NCBI GenBank assembly: GCA_028292265.1 | Contig: JAQGMR010000016.1 | Coordinates: 1-60,624 of the forward strand | Direction: 5' to 3' | Source: Herminiimonas sp. | GTDB taxonomy: Bacteria; Pseudomonadota; Gammaproteobacteria; Burkholderiales; Burkholderiaceae_D | DNA: 60,624 nucleotides | Notes under the pieces: generated by a model | What the model was told of the DNA's origin: nothing | The model's input: the letters and a program-made list of their open reading frames with translations, nothing else | Databases searched by the model: none | Position numbers and translations under genes: made by a program | In this document: positions 45,098 through 54,567 of the stretch, one piece after another | Layout of the letters: each line of letters opens with the position of its first letter | Numbering within the stretch: position 1 is the first letter of the stretch

Positions 45098-46120
45098 ATG
45101 ACTGAAAAGTACGGCCCTGACGACAATGTGCCTCACCCCTCTTCCGTACCGCCGACCATTGCGGGAGCGCAGGCCAGGGAACCGGACTGGGAGCGTAGCG
45201 TGCTGGAAAAACTGGCGTTGTCGGCGCTTGCCGAGCAGCGTGCCCGCCGACGCTGGAGCATTTTTTTCCGCTTCGTGTTCCTGGGTGTGCTCGCCTTCGC
45301 GATTTGGGCCGCTGTCGACTATGGCGTCGGCGATGCTGAAATCGTCGGTGCGCACACTGCACTGGTAGAAATCGACGGCACTATCGAGTCCGGTAGTGGC
45401 AGCGGTTCAGCCGACCTCGTCATACCGGCGCTCAACCGGGCCTTTTCCGACGATGGCGCGGTGGGCGTCATCCTGCGCATCAATAGCCCAGGCGGCAGTC
45501 CGGTGCAGGCTGGCATGATCAACGACGAAATTGGCAGGCTGCGCAAGGCTTACCCGAAAAAACCGCTGTATGTCGTGGTCGACGAAATGTGTGCGTCCGG
45601 CGGTTATTACATCGCAGCCGCCGCTGACAAGATATTTGTCAACAAGGCCAGCATCGTGGGCTCCATCGGCGTGCTCATGGACGGCTTCGGTTTTACCGGC
45701 CTGATGGAGAAGGTAGGCGTCGAACGACGTCTGCTGACCGCGGGCGAAAACAAGGGCTTCCTCGATCCGTTCAGTCCTCAAACGCCGAAGCACAAGGAGT
45801 TCGCGCAGGCCATGCTCAACGAAATTCATCAGCAGTTTATCGACGTGGTGCGCAAGGGACGCGGCAAGCGGTTGAAGGAAACGCCGGAAATGTTTTCCGG
45901 GCTGTTCTGGAGCGGCGCCAAGGCGATAGAACTTGGCCTCGCGGATGGCTTTGGCACCGTCAACAGCGTCGCACGTGATGAGTTGAAGGCGGACGATATT
46001 GTCGACTACACCAAGCACGAAGGATTGCCGGAACGTGTGCTGAAGAAATTCGGCGCCGCGGTCGGCACCGCAGCAGTCAAGGCTCTCGGGACCGCTTCGC
46101 AGCCTGTCTTGCGTCAGTAG
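45098..46120 (+). CDS. sppA: Signal peptide peptidase SppA-like S49 protease
   Basis: Membrane-anchored serine protease of family S49, the short single-domain type (340 aa). One membrane helix (residues about 53-73) anchors the periplasmic domain. ILRINSPGGSPVQAG near 127, the nucleophile Ser in VDEMCASGGYYIAAAADKIF near 168 and the general-base Lys in AGENKGFLDPF near 218 form the Ser-Lys dyad region. The ATG at 45098 is chosen; the open frame extends 57 codons into the Rieske gene without similarity. It degrades signal peptides or membrane-protein remnants. Confidence 0.92.
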   Translation: MTEKYGPDDNVPHPSSVPPTIAGAQAREPDWERSVLEKLALSALAEQRARRRWSIFFRFVFLGVLAFAIWAAVDYGVGDAEIVGAHTALVEIDGTIESGSGSGSADLVIPALNRAFSDDGAVGVILRINSPGGSPVQAGMINDEIGRLRKAYPKKPLYVVVDEMCASGGYYIAAAADKIFVNKASIVGSIGVLMDGFGFTGLMEKVGVERRLLTAGENKGFLDPFSPQTPKHKEFAQAMLNEIHQQFIDVVRKGRGKRLKETPEMFSGLFWSGAKAIELGLADGFGTVNSVARDELKADDIVDYTKHEGLPERVLKKFGAAVGTAAVKALGTASQPVLRQ

Positions 46121-46230
46121 CAGTGGTTGCGTCACGCTGGCGAGGCCCGCCGGCAACTCGGGTGGCATGCTTCCCATGCGGCGATTGCGGGTTGCCTGCC
46201 AAACCGGCGCAACCAGGCTGCCAAGCCTCC

Positions 46231-46986
46231 TTACTGCGCGAGGAACAAAAACACGGTCGGTTTGCGATGGAAGTCCGGGACTTTTTTCGCCGCAAGGTTA
46301 GCCTTCCACTCAGCCGCGGTTTGCATGCGTATCAACTCTGTTTCTAGCGTCAGATCGGTGGCGATGGTAATCAGGGTCGAGCCGCGGCAGTTGGTGGCGA
46401 ACGCTTCCAGTAAAGCACCGTTGCGATACGGCGTCTCTATGAACAGCTGGGTTTGCTGTTCCTGGCGAGAACGATCCTCCAGCGCCTTGATGCGTTTGGC
46501 TCGCGTAACCGCCTCGACAGGCAGGTAGCCATTAAACGCAAAGCTTTGGCCATTGAGGCCGCAAGCCATAACGGCTAGCAGCAACGATGAGGGCCCAACC
46601 AGGGGGCGCACCTGAATCCCGTTGGCGTGGGCGAGGCGAACCAGCGTTGCGCCGGGATCTGCTACCGCCGGTACGCCCGCTTCCGAGATCAAGCCAGCGT
46701 TGCGTCCTGCCAGTAACGGCTCAAGAAGCAGGGGCAATGCGGCAGCGCTGGTGCGCACATTCAGCTCGTCGATCCGGATCTCCTGGAGGGGGCGGGCAAG
46801 GGGATGCGCCGTGGCGACAAGCTTCAGGAAGGCCCGAGTCGTCTTGGCATTCTCGCCGATGAAATAGTCGAGGCCAGCCGCCAACCGCTGGACGCTGTCT
46901 GGGATAACAGCATCAAGCGATTCCCTGTCGAGCGCCCCCTCCAGCGGGCCGATAATGTTGGGGACGAGATAAAGTATGCCGCTCAT
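46231..46986 (-). CDS. Tetrapyrrole methylase-fold SAM methyltransferase, RsmI-like
   Basis: A 251-aa cytoplasmic protein of the tetrapyrrole (corrin/porphyrin) methylase fold. GILYLVPNIIGP at the start, SEAGVPAVADPGATLVRLAH near residue 100 and VGPSSLLLAVMACGLNGQSF near 130 match the RsmI pattern (SDAGTP-like, GPSA-like). RsmI itself methylates C1402 of 16S rRNA and is longer (about 280-290 aa) with a different C-terminus, so this is probably a paralogue. It converges with sppA and precedes maf-linked genes on the minus strand. Confidence 0.82.
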   Translation of the reverse strand: MSGILYLVPNIIGPLEGALDRESLDAVIPDSVQRLAAGLDYFIGENAKTTRAFLKLVATAHPLARPLQEIRIDELNVRTSAAALPLLLEPLLAGRNAGLISEAGVPAVADPGATLVRLAHANGIQVRPLVGPSSLLLAVMACGLNGQSFAFNGYLPVEAVTRAKRIKALEDRSRQEQQTQLFIETPYRNGALLEAFATNCRGSTLITIATDLTLETELIRMQTAAEWKANLAAKKVPDFHRKPTVFLFLAQ

Positions 46987-47013
46987 GGTATGCCGCTCAA
47001 TGTAGGCCGCTGA

Positions 47014-47796
47014 TCATTGCGCCACGACGGCGTTGCCCAGAACGTTCACGCCCACGTGTCGAAGCATACTGACCAGGGCAATCAGGGGCAATCCGGTAAG
47101 CGCGCTCGGGTCGGTGCTTTCGATCCGTTCAATGAGCGCAATGCCAAGGCCTTCATTCTTGGCGCTGCCTGCGCAATCATAGGGCTGCTCGATTCGCAGA
47201 TAGGCGTCGAGCTCGGCTTCCGGCAGTTTGCGGAACGTAACGAAGGTCTGCACGTTGTCGAGTTGCACGCGTTTTCCCGCTTCTGCGTTTTGCGTCTCGC
47301 CGCCGACGCGCAGGTCCAGCAGGCAGAGTGCGGTATGGAACACGACGCGTCGCCCGCCCATGGTCTTGAGTTGCTCCAGCGCGTTTGCATGATTGCCGGG
47401 TTTGCCGATCTGCCGGCCGTCGATCGTCGCTACCTGATCCGAGCCTATGATCAGCGTTCCCGGTGCGCGGGCGCCGATCGCCTCTGCCTTTTCCCGGGCA
47501 AGTCGCATCGCGGTCGCTTCCGGCGCTTCACCGTCAGCCGCGCTTTCGTCGATATCGGGCGAGATGATCTCGAACGGAATGCGTAGTCGCGACAGCAACT
47601 CTCGCCGGTAGGGTGAACTGGATCCAAGAATAAGGCGCAACGGTGGGGCGCCGACGGGCAGTCGACCGCGCCCTGCGGGCGGGTAGGGGTCACCATGTGG
47701 CGCATTTTGCGTCACGGACTGCGAGCCGGCAGACGGTGCCGAACGGGCGGCCGACTTTGAGTCCGTTAGCGAGAAGATATTGTCTGGTACGGTCAC
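47014..47796 (-). CDS. maf: Maf family nucleoside-triphosphate pyrophosphatase
   Basis: House-cleaning nucleotide pyrophosphatase of the Maf/YceF family, hydrolysing modified or non-canonical NTPs. LILGSSSPYRRELLSRL near residue 55, SPDIDES near 79 and LIIGSDQVATIDG near 115 are the family's conserved blocks. About 52 residues precede the first one, where the family normally starts at once; an in-frame GTG at 47715 or a TTG close to the LRLILG block are other possible starts, so the 5' end is uncertain. It is divergent from yceD, an arrangement seen widely in proteobacteria. Confidence 0.88.
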   Translation of the reverse strand: MTVPDNIFSLTDSKSAARSAPSAGSQSVTQNAPHGDPYPPAGRGRLPVGAPPLRLILGSSSPYRRELLSRLRIPFEIISPDIDESAADGEAPEATAMRLAREKAEAIGARAPGTLIIGSDQVATIDGRQIGKPGNHANALEQLKTMGGRRVVFHTALCLLDLRVGGETQNAEAGKRVQLDNVQTFVTFRKLPEAELDAYLRIEQPYDCAGSAKNEGLGIALIERIESTDPSALTGLPLIALVSMLRHVGVNVLGNAVVAQ

Positions 47797-47884
47797 GAGA
47801 AACCCTTGCCAAGCCTTTGACGATTAAGGGAAATGCCTGCTATTATCGCAGGTTTGACAAAGCACTTTCAGCAGAAGCCACCGC

Positions 47885-48391
47885 ATGAGCGCTTTCATTA
47901 TTGACGCTTTCCAGTTTTGCCGGCAGCAGGAACGCCGCGAGGGAAAGGTTGCCGTTTCCGATCTGCGCAGGTTGAGCGAAGAGCTGAGCGGGGTACCGAC
48001 TGGATTGTTGCACTGGTCGCTCGTTGGTGGTTCGGACCGGCAGGGCCGTCCGCAGCTGCAGGTCTCTGCCACCGGTTTGGTGCAATTGCGCTGCCAACGT
48101 TGTCTGGGGCCTATGCCGTTCGACCTTGCCTCCCATTCGGTGCTGGTGCTGGCGCCAGACGAGGCCACCGCTGATGAGCTTGATCAGTTGCTCGAAGAGG
48201 AAGAGGTTGAGGTGGTGGTGGGTTCAAGCGCCATGAATTTTCTCACCATCGTGGAAGACGAGGCGCTCCTTGCCTTGCCACTGGCACCGCGGCACGATCA
48301 CTGCCCGGAACCACTCGAACCGGTAAGCGACAAGCCCGGCGAGGAAGCGCGAAAGTCGCCGTTTGCCGCACTAAAGAATTTGAAAAACTGA
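47885..48391 (+). CDS. yceD: Large-subunit rRNA accumulation protein YceD (DUF177)
   Basis: A 168-aa protein needed for normal 23S rRNA accumulation in other bacteria. The DUF177 core shows LVQLRCQRCLGPMPFDL (CxxC) near residue 62 and an acidic central stretch DELDQLLEEEEVEVV near 98. The C-terminus DKPGEEARKSPFAALKNLK, with the P-F-A-x-L end, is typical. Position directly before rpmF is conserved in most bacteria and supports the assignment. Confidence 0.93.
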   Translation: MSAFIIDAFQFCRQQERREGKVAVSDLRRLSEELSGVPTGLLHWSLVGGSDRQGRPQLQVSATGLVQLRCQRCLGPMPFDLASHSVLVLAPDEATADELDQLLEEEEVEVVVGSSAMNFLTIVEDEALLALPLAPRHDHCPEPLEPVSDKPGEEARKSPFAALKNLKN

Positions 48392-48584
48392 GTGTTCACG
48401 AGTTGGCCTGGTCACCGGCCGGTAGCTTCCAGATGAATGGCTCAGATGTAATGCGTTAAATCACCTGCGGAAAATGCTTTGCGCCGCGGGATGAGATGCT
48501 GGTTCATGGTCACCGTATGACGGTGCCACCGGTCTTGCCGACCGGATATGTTAAACTTTTACGACTTTAGATTCAGGAGCAATC

Positions 48585-48767
48585 ATGGCTGTTCAGCAAA
48601 ACAAGAAATCCCCTTCGAAGCGTGGCATGCACAATGCGCACACCGCCCTTGAGGCACCAGCGACTGCGGTCGAGCCGACTACCGGTGAAGTCCACCTGCG
48701 TCACCATATCAGCCCGAACGGGTTCTACCGTGGCCGCAAGGTTCTGAAAACCAAGAACGACGATTAA
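48585..48767 (+). CDS. rpmF: 50S ribosomal protein L32
   Basis: Ribosomal protein of 60 aa. [19 protein letters not shown] is the unmistakable N-terminus; [17 protein letters not shown] is near the end. Zinc-binding cysteines are absent, as in the Cys-minus form common in proteobacteria. An AGGAG box lies before the ATG. It sits between yceD and plsX as usual. Confidence 0.98.
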   Translation: MAVQQNKKSPSKRGMHNAHTALEAPATAVEPTTGEVHLRHHISPNGFYRGRKVLKTKNDD

Positions 48768-48794
48768 GCTGGGCGACAAACACCAATCAAAATT

Positions 48795-48829
48795 GCGGCG
48801 TAACGAGTTTCGACTTGGCGCCGCTTTTT
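48795..48829 (+). terminator. Terminator after rpmF
   Basis: GCGGCG pairs with CGCCGC over an 18-nt loop, followed by five Ts. It lies about 30 nt after the rpmF stop and may attenuate read-through into plsX. Confidence 0.65.
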
Positions 48830-48926
48830 CTATGCGCTTTTCCATCGCTTACGGTGCACCGTGTCATTTTGAATCGCGCCCTTTTCCGGCCCATAATGTG
48901 GTTGGAACGTGGCTCTGATCTAAACA

Positions 48927-50144
48927 ATGACAATTAAAATATCCATCGATTGCATGGGCAGCGACCACGGCCCTTCCGTGACCGTTCAGGCCGCCGTGTC
49001 CTTTGTCGCCAGCGAACCGGACGCGGAATTGATCCTCGTTGGGCGTAGCGAATTGATCGGCGTCGAACTGAAGCGGCTGAAAGCGCACGCGCACCCAAGA
49101 ATTTCGGTAGTCGAGGCGACGGAAATTGTCACGATGGACGATTCCGTCGAAATCGCATTGCGGCAGAAGAAGCAGTCGTCTATGCGCGTCGCAATCACCC
49201 TCGTCAAGGAAGGCAAAGCGCAGGCCTGCGTATCGGCCGGCAATACCGGTGCGTTGATGGCGGTTTCGCGCTATGTGCTGAAAATGCTGCCTGGCGTAGA
49301 CCGGCCAGCGATTTGCACAATTCTTCCGAACCAGAAGGACGGCCCGACGTACATGCTCGACCTCGGCGCCAACGTCGACTGCGAACCCCAGCACCTTCAC
49401 CAGTTTGCATTAATGGGTTCTGCGCTGGTCTCCGCTGTCGAAGGTCATTTGCGTCCCACGGTCGGCTTGCTCAACGTCGGCCACGAGGAAACCAAGGGCA
49501 ACGACCTGGTAAAGCAAACCGCGGAGTTGCTTCGGCAGGACCACGAGCAGGGTCGCCTGAATTTCTACGGCAATGTCGAAGGAAATGACATCTTCAAGGG
49601 CACTACGGACATCGTCGTGTGTGACGGTTTCGTCGGTAATGTCGTCCTGAAGGCGTCCGAGGGACTGGGCCGGTATGTAAAAGACGTGCTCGTTTCAGAA
49701 TTCAAGAGTGGACCGCTCAACATGCTGGGTGCGTTGATCGCCCGTGGCGCATTGCGCGCTTTTTCTCGCCGCATGAATCCTTCCCGCTACAATGGCGCCA
49801 GTCTTCTGGGTCTGCGCGGACTCGTTTTCAAAAGCCATGGCGGGGAGAATGCACTTGGCTTTGAATGCGCCATTCGCCGGGCCTTTGAAGCAGCCCGGCA
49901 TGACGTCCTGGCGCGCATTTCCCGCGCCATTGCCGAATTGATGCCGCAGTCACCCCCTTCGCCGCCCGGTCCAGACGCGTTGGATGCAGCCATACCAGAC
50001 GCGATGTCACCAGACTCAATGCCACCAGACGCGACGCCACCGAACGCAACGCAACCCGATACCATCCCCAAGGCTGTCAATTCCAAAGGCAAAGCGCCCC
50101 CAGATGCGAACCCAACCGGCTTAACACGACAACATACTGCATGA
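48927..50144 (+). CDS. plsX: Phosphate acyltransferase PlsX with C-terminal repeat tail
   Basis: Peripheral membrane enzyme making acyl-phosphate from acyl-ACP for phospholipid synthesis. The start [19 protein letters not shown] is the family opening, with Ser where Gly is common (D-x-MGGD). [17 protein letters not shown] near residue 94, [18 protein letters not shown] near 183 and [19 protein letters not shown] near 230 follow. The enzyme body ends near residue 338. About 66 extra residues follow, rich in Pro/Asp/Ala and containing five pentapeptides of the type PDAxP. The last four bases overlap fabH (ATGA). Confidence 0.94.
   Translation: MTIKISIDCMGSDHGPSVTVQAAVSFVASEPDAELILVGRSELIGVELKRLKAHAHPRISVVEATEIVTMDDSVEIALRQKKQSSMRVAITLVKEGKAQACVSAGNTGALMAVSRYVLKMLPGVDRPAICTILPNQKDGPTYMLDLGANVDCEPQHLHQFALMGSALVSAVEGHLRPTVGLLNVGHEETKGNDLVKQTAELLRQDHEQGRLNFYGNVEGNDIFKGTTDIVVCDGFVGNVVLKASEGLGRYVKDVLVSEFKSGPLNMLGALIARGALRAFSRRMNPSRYNGASLLGLRGLVFKSHGGENALGFECAIRRAFEAARHDVLARISRAIAELMPQSPPSPPGPDALDAAIPDAMSPDSMPPDATPPNATQPDTIPKAVNSKGKAPPDANPTGLTRQHTA
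49995..50069 (+). repeat. Five 15-bp repeats in the plsX 3' end
   Basis: Five consecutive 15-mers beginning CCAGAC or a close variant encode [20 protein letters not shown] and PDTIP. Identity is high between units 1-3 and lower in 4-5, so the array is partly decayed. The period preserves the reading frame. Confidence 0.8.
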
Positions 50145-51127
50145 GTATGCACAGCAAAATTATCGGAACTGGCAGTTTTTTGCCGCCCCGGCGCGTCACC
50201 AATACGGAGCTCTCGGCCCAGTTGGCGGAATCCGGAATCGAAACATCCGACGAATGGATTTTTTCCCGGAGCGGTATCTCGGCGCGTCACTACGTCGATG
50301 CAACGACGCTTTCAAGCGACTTGGCCGCCGAGGCTTCGCAACGCGCCTTGCAGGCTGCCGGGCTTGAAGCCAACGACATCGACCTGATCATCCTTGCTAC
50401 ATCGACCCCCGATTTTCTGGGAGGCTTTCCCAGCACAGCCTGCATCCTGCAGCGCAAGCTTGGAATCACCAATGGCTGTGCTGCGATGGACCTGCAAGCC
50501 GTATGCAGCGGTTTCGTCTATGCCCTAACCGTTGCTGACAGCCTGATCCGGACGGGGGCCCACAAGAATGCGCTGGTAATTGGCTCGGAAGTTTTCTCAC
50601 GCATCCTCGATTTCAACGACCGCACTACCTGCGTGTTGTTTGGTGACGGCGCCGGTGCGGTCGTATTAACCGCCTCCGAGGAGCCCGGCATTTTGTCCTC
50701 GAAGCTTCACGCCGACGGCCGCCATGCCGACATTCTTTGTGTACCAGGCAGCATGCAAGGCGGCGCGCTTGAAGGCAGCGGCTTCCTCCACATGGACGGA
50801 CCGGCCGTGTTCAAGCTCGCCGTCTCCGTGCTCGAAAAGGTTGCGAACGAAGCGCTTGACCTTGCCAAAATGACCGCCGCGGACATCGACTGGTTGATAC
50901 CGCATCAGGCGAACATCAGGATCATGCAGGGCACTGCCAAAAAAATGGGGCTGCCTCTGGAGCGCATGGTCGTCACGGTCGACCAACATGGCAATACCTC
51001 GGCCGCCTCCATACCGCTGGCGCTGGATGTTGCGGTTCGCGATGGCCGCATCAAGCCGGGACACCATGTGATGATGGAAGGCGTGGGCGGTGGCTTCACC
51101 TGGGCAGCGGTACTGGCCCGCATGTAG
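50141..51127 (+). CDS. fabH: Beta-ketoacyl-ACP synthase III FabH
   Basis: Starts fatty-acid chains by condensing acetyl-CoA with malonyl-ACP. The catalytic Cys is in [13 protein letters not shown] near residue 121, the His in [11 protein letters not shown] near 255 and the Asn in [13 protein letters not shown] near 285. The N-terminus [19 protein letters not shown] region (here [19 protein letters not shown]) is typical. The length of 328 aa is normal. Overlap with plsX indicates translational coupling. Confidence 0.97.
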   Translation: MSMHSKIIGTGSFLPPRRVTNTELSAQLAESGIETSDEWIFSRSGISARHYVDATTLSSDLAAEASQRALQAAGLEANDIDLIILATSTPDFLGGFPSTACILQRKLGITNGCAAMDLQAVCSGFVYALTVADSLIRTGAHKNALVIGSEVFSRILDFNDRTTCVLFGDGAGAVVLTASEEPGILSSKLHADGRHADILCVPGSMQGGALEGSGFLHMDGPAVFKLAVSVLEKVANEALDLAKMTAADIDWLIPHQANIRIMQGTAKKMGLPLERMVVTVDQHGNTSAASIPLALDVAVRDGRIKPGHHVMMEGVGGGFTWAAVLARM

Positions 51128-51192
51128 TTTTCCGATGGCCCCTGCAGTGGCTTTCGGTGGCGCAAAACCACCAATTCATTCCGGAACCAGCA

Positions 51193-52125
51193 ATGACAAA
51201 GTTCGCATTCGTATTTCCCGGCCAGGGCTCCCAGGCGATCGGCATGCTCAACGGCTTTGCCGATAATGCCGCGGTCCGCGAGACTCTGGCCGAGGCCTCA
51301 GAAGTGCTTGGAACGGATCTCGGCAAAATGATTGCCGAGGGGCCCAAGGAAGACCTGGATCTCACAACCAATACCCAACCCGTCATGCTGGCCGCCGGTG
51401 TTGCTACGTGGCGCGCATGGCTTACAGCCGGCGGCCCCATGCCTTCCGTCGTGGCCGGGCATAGCCTGGGCGAGTATTCCGCACTGGTTGCAGCCGGCGT
51501 TATCGCGTTCCGTGATGCCATCCCGCTGGTGCGACTGCGGGCCGAGGCAATGCAGCAGGCGGTTCCGGTAGGGCAGGGCGGCATGGCAGCCATACTTGGA
51601 CTGTCCGACGACGACGTGCGCGCGGTTTGCGCTGAGGCAGCCCAGGGGCAGATTGTCGAAGCCGTGAATTTCAATGCGCCGTCACAGGTTGTCATCGCGG
51701 GGCACAAGGGCGCCGTCGAACGCGCCTGTGAGCTTGCCAAGGCGAAGGGCGCCAAGCGCGCCCTGACACTGCCAGTATCGGCGCCATTCCACTCATCACT
51801 TCTGCAGCCGGCGTCGCTCAAGCTGCGCGAAGCGATGCGCAACCTGGTGTTTCGCGCACCAGAGATCCCCCTCATCAACAACGTCGACGTCGCCGTCGTG
51901 TCCGATCCGGAAGCGATCAAGGATGCGCTGGTTCGGCAGGCCGCAAGCCCGGTACGGTGGGTCGAGACGGTGCAGCGCATGGCCGGCGAAGGCGTTGTGC
52001 AACTGGTCGAGTGCGGCCCCGGCAAGGTACTGGCCGGCCTCGCCAAGCGCATTGATAGCAGCCTGACTGGCGATGCGATCGTTGACCAGGCATCGATGAA
52101 CGCCGTCCTGGAGAAGCTGAAATGA
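51193..52125 (+). CDS. fabD: Malonyl-CoA:ACP transacylase FabD
   Basis: Transfers malonyl from CoA to ACP. MTKFAFVFPGQGSQAIGM is the standard start, chosen over an in-frame upstream codon at 51157. The nucleophile is in VAGHSLGEYSALVAAG near residue 91; VSAPFHSSLLQPA near 198 supplies the catalytic His. The length of 310 aa is typical. It overlaps fabG by four bases (ATGA). Confidence 0.97.
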   Translation: MTKFAFVFPGQGSQAIGMLNGFADNAAVRETLAEASEVLGTDLGKMIAEGPKEDLDLTTNTQPVMLAAGVATWRAWLTAGGPMPSVVAGHSLGEYSALVAAGVIAFRDAIPLVRLRAEAMQQAVPVGQGGMAAILGLSDDDVRAVCAEAAQGQIVEAVNFNAPSQVVIAGHKGAVERACELAKAKGAKRALTLPVSAPFHSSLLQPASLKLREAMRNLVFRAPEIPLINNVDVAVVSDPEAIKDALVRQAASPVRWVETVQRMAGEGVVQLVECGPGKVLAGLAKRIDSSLTGDAIVDQASMNAVLEKLK

Positions 52126-52883
52126 ACGCGCTCGCGAACGGACCTGAATCAACGCTGGCCGGCGAGGTAGCTTTGGTTACCGGCGCCTCGCGCGGCATCG
52201 GCAAGGCGATTGCGCTTGAACTGGCGCGGCTTGGCGCCTGGGTGGTCGGCACGGCCACGTCGGAGGCCGGGGCAACGGCCATCTCCTCCTATCTTGGTGA
52301 AGCGGGTCGGGGCGCGGTACTTGATGTGGTTGACGCGGCCGGATGCGCAGCGCTGGTCTCGGAGGTGCAGAAGGACCGCGGCAGCCTGTCTATCCTGGTA
52401 AATAACGCCGGTATCACAAAAGACCAGCTTGCCATGCGCATGAACGAGGAAGAATGGAACAGCGTGATTGCAACCAACCTGACCGCGGTTGGACGACTAT
52501 CGCGTCTTGTGCTGCGCAATATGATGAAGGCGAAGCATGGGCGTATCATCAACATCACATCAGTTGTTGGATCGGCCGGTAACGCCGGACAAATGAACTA
52601 CGCGGCTGCAAAAGCTGGCGTTGCCGGAATGAGTCGCGCGCTCGCTCGTGAAATCGGTAGCCGAAACATAACAGTGAACTGTATCGCGCCGGGTTTCATC
52701 GACACCGATATGACAAAGGCATTGTCCGAGCAGCAGGTAGCAGCGTTGTTGCAGCAGATTCCCGCGGGGAGGTTCGGCATGCCTGAAGATATCGCCGCGG
52801 CAGTCGCCTTCCTTGCATCGCGCCAGGCCAGCTATATCACGGGCACGACGTTGCACGTGAATGGCGGCATGTACATGAGCTGA
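52122..52883 (+). CDS. fabG: 3-oxoacyl-ACP reductase FabG
   Basis: NADPH-dependent SDR reductase of fatty-acid elongation. VTGASRGIGKAIALELARLG near residue 18 binds the cofactor, LVNNAGITKDQL near 90 follows, and the catalytic set is Ser in NITSVVGSAGN near 144 with YAAAKAGV near 157. The length of 253 aa is a little above the usual 245 because of a short N-terminal extension created by the overlap with fabD. Confidence 0.97.
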   Translation: MNALANGPESTLAGEVALVTGASRGIGKAIALELARLGAWVVGTATSEAGATAISSYLGEAGRGAVLDVVDAAGCAALVSEVQKDRGSLSILVNNAGITKDQLAMRMNEEEWNSVIATNLTAVGRLSRLVLRNMMKAKHGRIINITSVVGSAGNAGQMNYAAAKAGVAGMSRALAREIGSRNITVNCIAPGFIDTDMTKALSEQQVAALLQQIPAGRFGMPEDIAAAVAFLASRQASYITGTTLHVNGGMYMS

Positions 52884-53005
52884 AAATGAATCAAGCCTTA
52901 CGCACGGTTTTTCAGGGGAATCAAGCCGTCGCGAAAGTAAATTTTTACGCCGCAAACCTGATAAAATGCGCGCACTTTCTGTAACCCACAATCTGGAGGC
53001 ATAAG

Positions 53006-53245
53006 ATGTCCGACATAGAATTACGCGTTAAAAAAATCGTTGCTGAGCAACTGGGCGTCGCCGAGTCCGACATCAAGAACGAATCGTCCTTCGTAGACGA
53101 CCTGGGTGCAGATTCCCTCGATACGGTCGAGCTGGTCATGGCACTTGAAGACGAATTCGAGATGGAAATCCCGGACGAGCAGGCAGAGAAGATCACCACT
53201 GTTCAGCAGGCGATTGACTATGCCAGGGCACACGTCAAAGCGTAA
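53006..53245 (+). CDS. acpP: Acyl carrier protein
   Basis: A 79-aa acidic carrier protein. Ser37 in [20 protein letters not shown] accepts the 4'-phosphopantetheine arm. The ATG is preceded by CTGGAGG, a strong ribosome-binding site, and the 122-nt gap after fabG contains GATAAAAT near 52960, a possible -10 box for a separate acpP promoter, as is common for this highly expressed gene. Confidence 0.98.
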   Translation: MSDIELRVKKIVAEQLGVAESDIKNESSFVDDLGADSLDTVELVMALEDEFEMEIPDEQAEKITTVQQAIDYARAHVKA

Positions 53246-53275
53246 TCGAAGCCGGATCGAACACAGGAGATTTGC

Positions 53276-54520
53276 TTGAGTCGCTCATTACGACGCGTCG
53301 TCATCACTGGCTTGGGTTGCGTGTCCCCGATCGGGAACACAGTGACCGAATCTTGGGATGCGCTGCTTGCAGGTAAATCGGGTATCGCCACGATCACCCG
53401 GTTCGACGCCACCCCGTTCAGCACGCGCTTTGCCGGCGAAGTCAGAGGCTTCAACGTCGAAGACTACATGCCCGCAAAGGAAGCGCGTCATATGGACACG
53501 TTTATCCACTACGGCATGGCGGCAGGTATTCAGGCCATGCAGGATTGCGGGCTGACGGTCACGGAAGAGAATGCAGAGCGGATCGGCGTGATTGTCGGTT
53601 CAGGAATTGGCGGCTTGCCTCTCATCGAGGAAACCCATGCCGAGCTGATGAATCGCGGTCCGCGCCGGATCAGCCCGTTCTTCGTTCCGGCCTCCATCAT
53701 CAACATGATCTCGGGCCACCTGTCGATAAAGTACGGACTGAAAGGTCCCAACCTGGCGATCGTCACAGCCTGCACAACAGGTCTGCATTGCATCGGTGCC
53801 GCGGGGCGCCTGATCCAACATGGCGACGCCGACATGATGATCGCTGGCGGCGCCGAATCAACGATATCGCCTCTGGGTATTGGTGGCTTCGCCTCTGCCC
53901 GCGCCTTGTCGGGCCGCAATGACGATCCGGCCACTGCATCCCGTCCCTGGGACAAGGATCGAGATGGATTCGTACTGGGTGAGGGCGCTGGCGTGATGGT
54001 GCTCGAAGAGTACGAGCACGCCAAGGCACGCGGCGCCAAAATCTACGCTGAACTGCTCGGGTTTGGCATGACGGCCGATGCCTATCACATGACCGCTCCG
54101 CTGGAAGACGGAGATGGCGCCCGACGTTGCATGCTGGCCGCGATGAAGGATGCGGAAATCAGCCCGGATCAGGTCGACTACGTGAATGCGCATGGCACGT
54201 CCACACCGCTCGGGGATATAGCTGAAACCATCGCAATCAAGCGCGCCATGGGCGAGCACGCGAAGAAGCTTGTGGTCAATTCGACCAAGTCCATGACCGG
54301 GCATTTGCTCGGGGGTGCGGGCGGGCTCGAATCGGTGTTTACCGTCCTCGCGGTGAATCGTCAAATATCGCCGCCGACAACCAACATCTTCAATCAGGAT
54401 CCGGCCTGCGATCTTGACTACTGCGCCAACGTCGCGCGCGAGATGCCGATCCATATCGCCGTGAAAAATTCATTCGGATTCGGCGGCACCAACGGTACGC
54501 TGATCTTCGGCAGAGCCTAG
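53276..54520 (+). CDS. fabF: Beta-ketoacyl-ACP synthase II FabF
   Basis: Elongating condensing enzyme. It begins with TTG at 53276, which has AGGAG six bases upstream, giving [19 protein letters not shown]. The catalytic Cys is in [14 protein letters not shown] near residue 165, with His in [11 protein letters not shown] near 305 and [13 protein letters not shown] near 340; [12 protein letters not shown] closes the protein. The length of 414 aa is typical. Confidence 0.97.
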   Translation: MSRSLRRVVITGLGCVSPIGNTVTESWDALLAGKSGIATITRFDATPFSTRFAGEVRGFNVEDYMPAKEARHMDTFIHYGMAAGIQAMQDCGLTVTEENAERIGVIVGSGIGGLPLIEETHAELMNRGPRRISPFFVPASIINMISGHLSIKYGLKGPNLAIVTACTTGLHCIGAAGRLIQHGDADMMIAGGAESTISPLGIGGFASARALSGRNDDPATASRPWDKDRDGFVLGEGAGVMVLEEYEHAKARGAKIYAELLGFGMTADAYHMTAPLEDGDGARRCMLAAMKDAEISPDQVDYVNAHGTSTPLGDIAETIAIKRAMGEHAKKLVVNSTKSMTGHLLGGAGGLESVFTVLAVNRQISPPTTNIFNQDPACDLDYCANVAREMPIHIAVKNSFGFGGTNGTLIFGRA

Positions 54521-54525
54521 TCGCT

Positions 54526-54554
54526 GCGTGTCATCCGGCTTCCGGATGACACGC
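54526..54554 (+). terminator. Perfect 13-bp hairpin after fabF
   Basis: GCGTGTCATCCGG and CCGGATGACACGC pair perfectly over a 3-nt CTT loop, starting 5 nt after the fabF stop. There is no T run, so it may be a strong RNA end-protecting or partial terminator structure between fabF and the ygfX-like gene. Confidence 0.65.
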
Positions 54555-54567
54555 TTCCCATCCCTCC

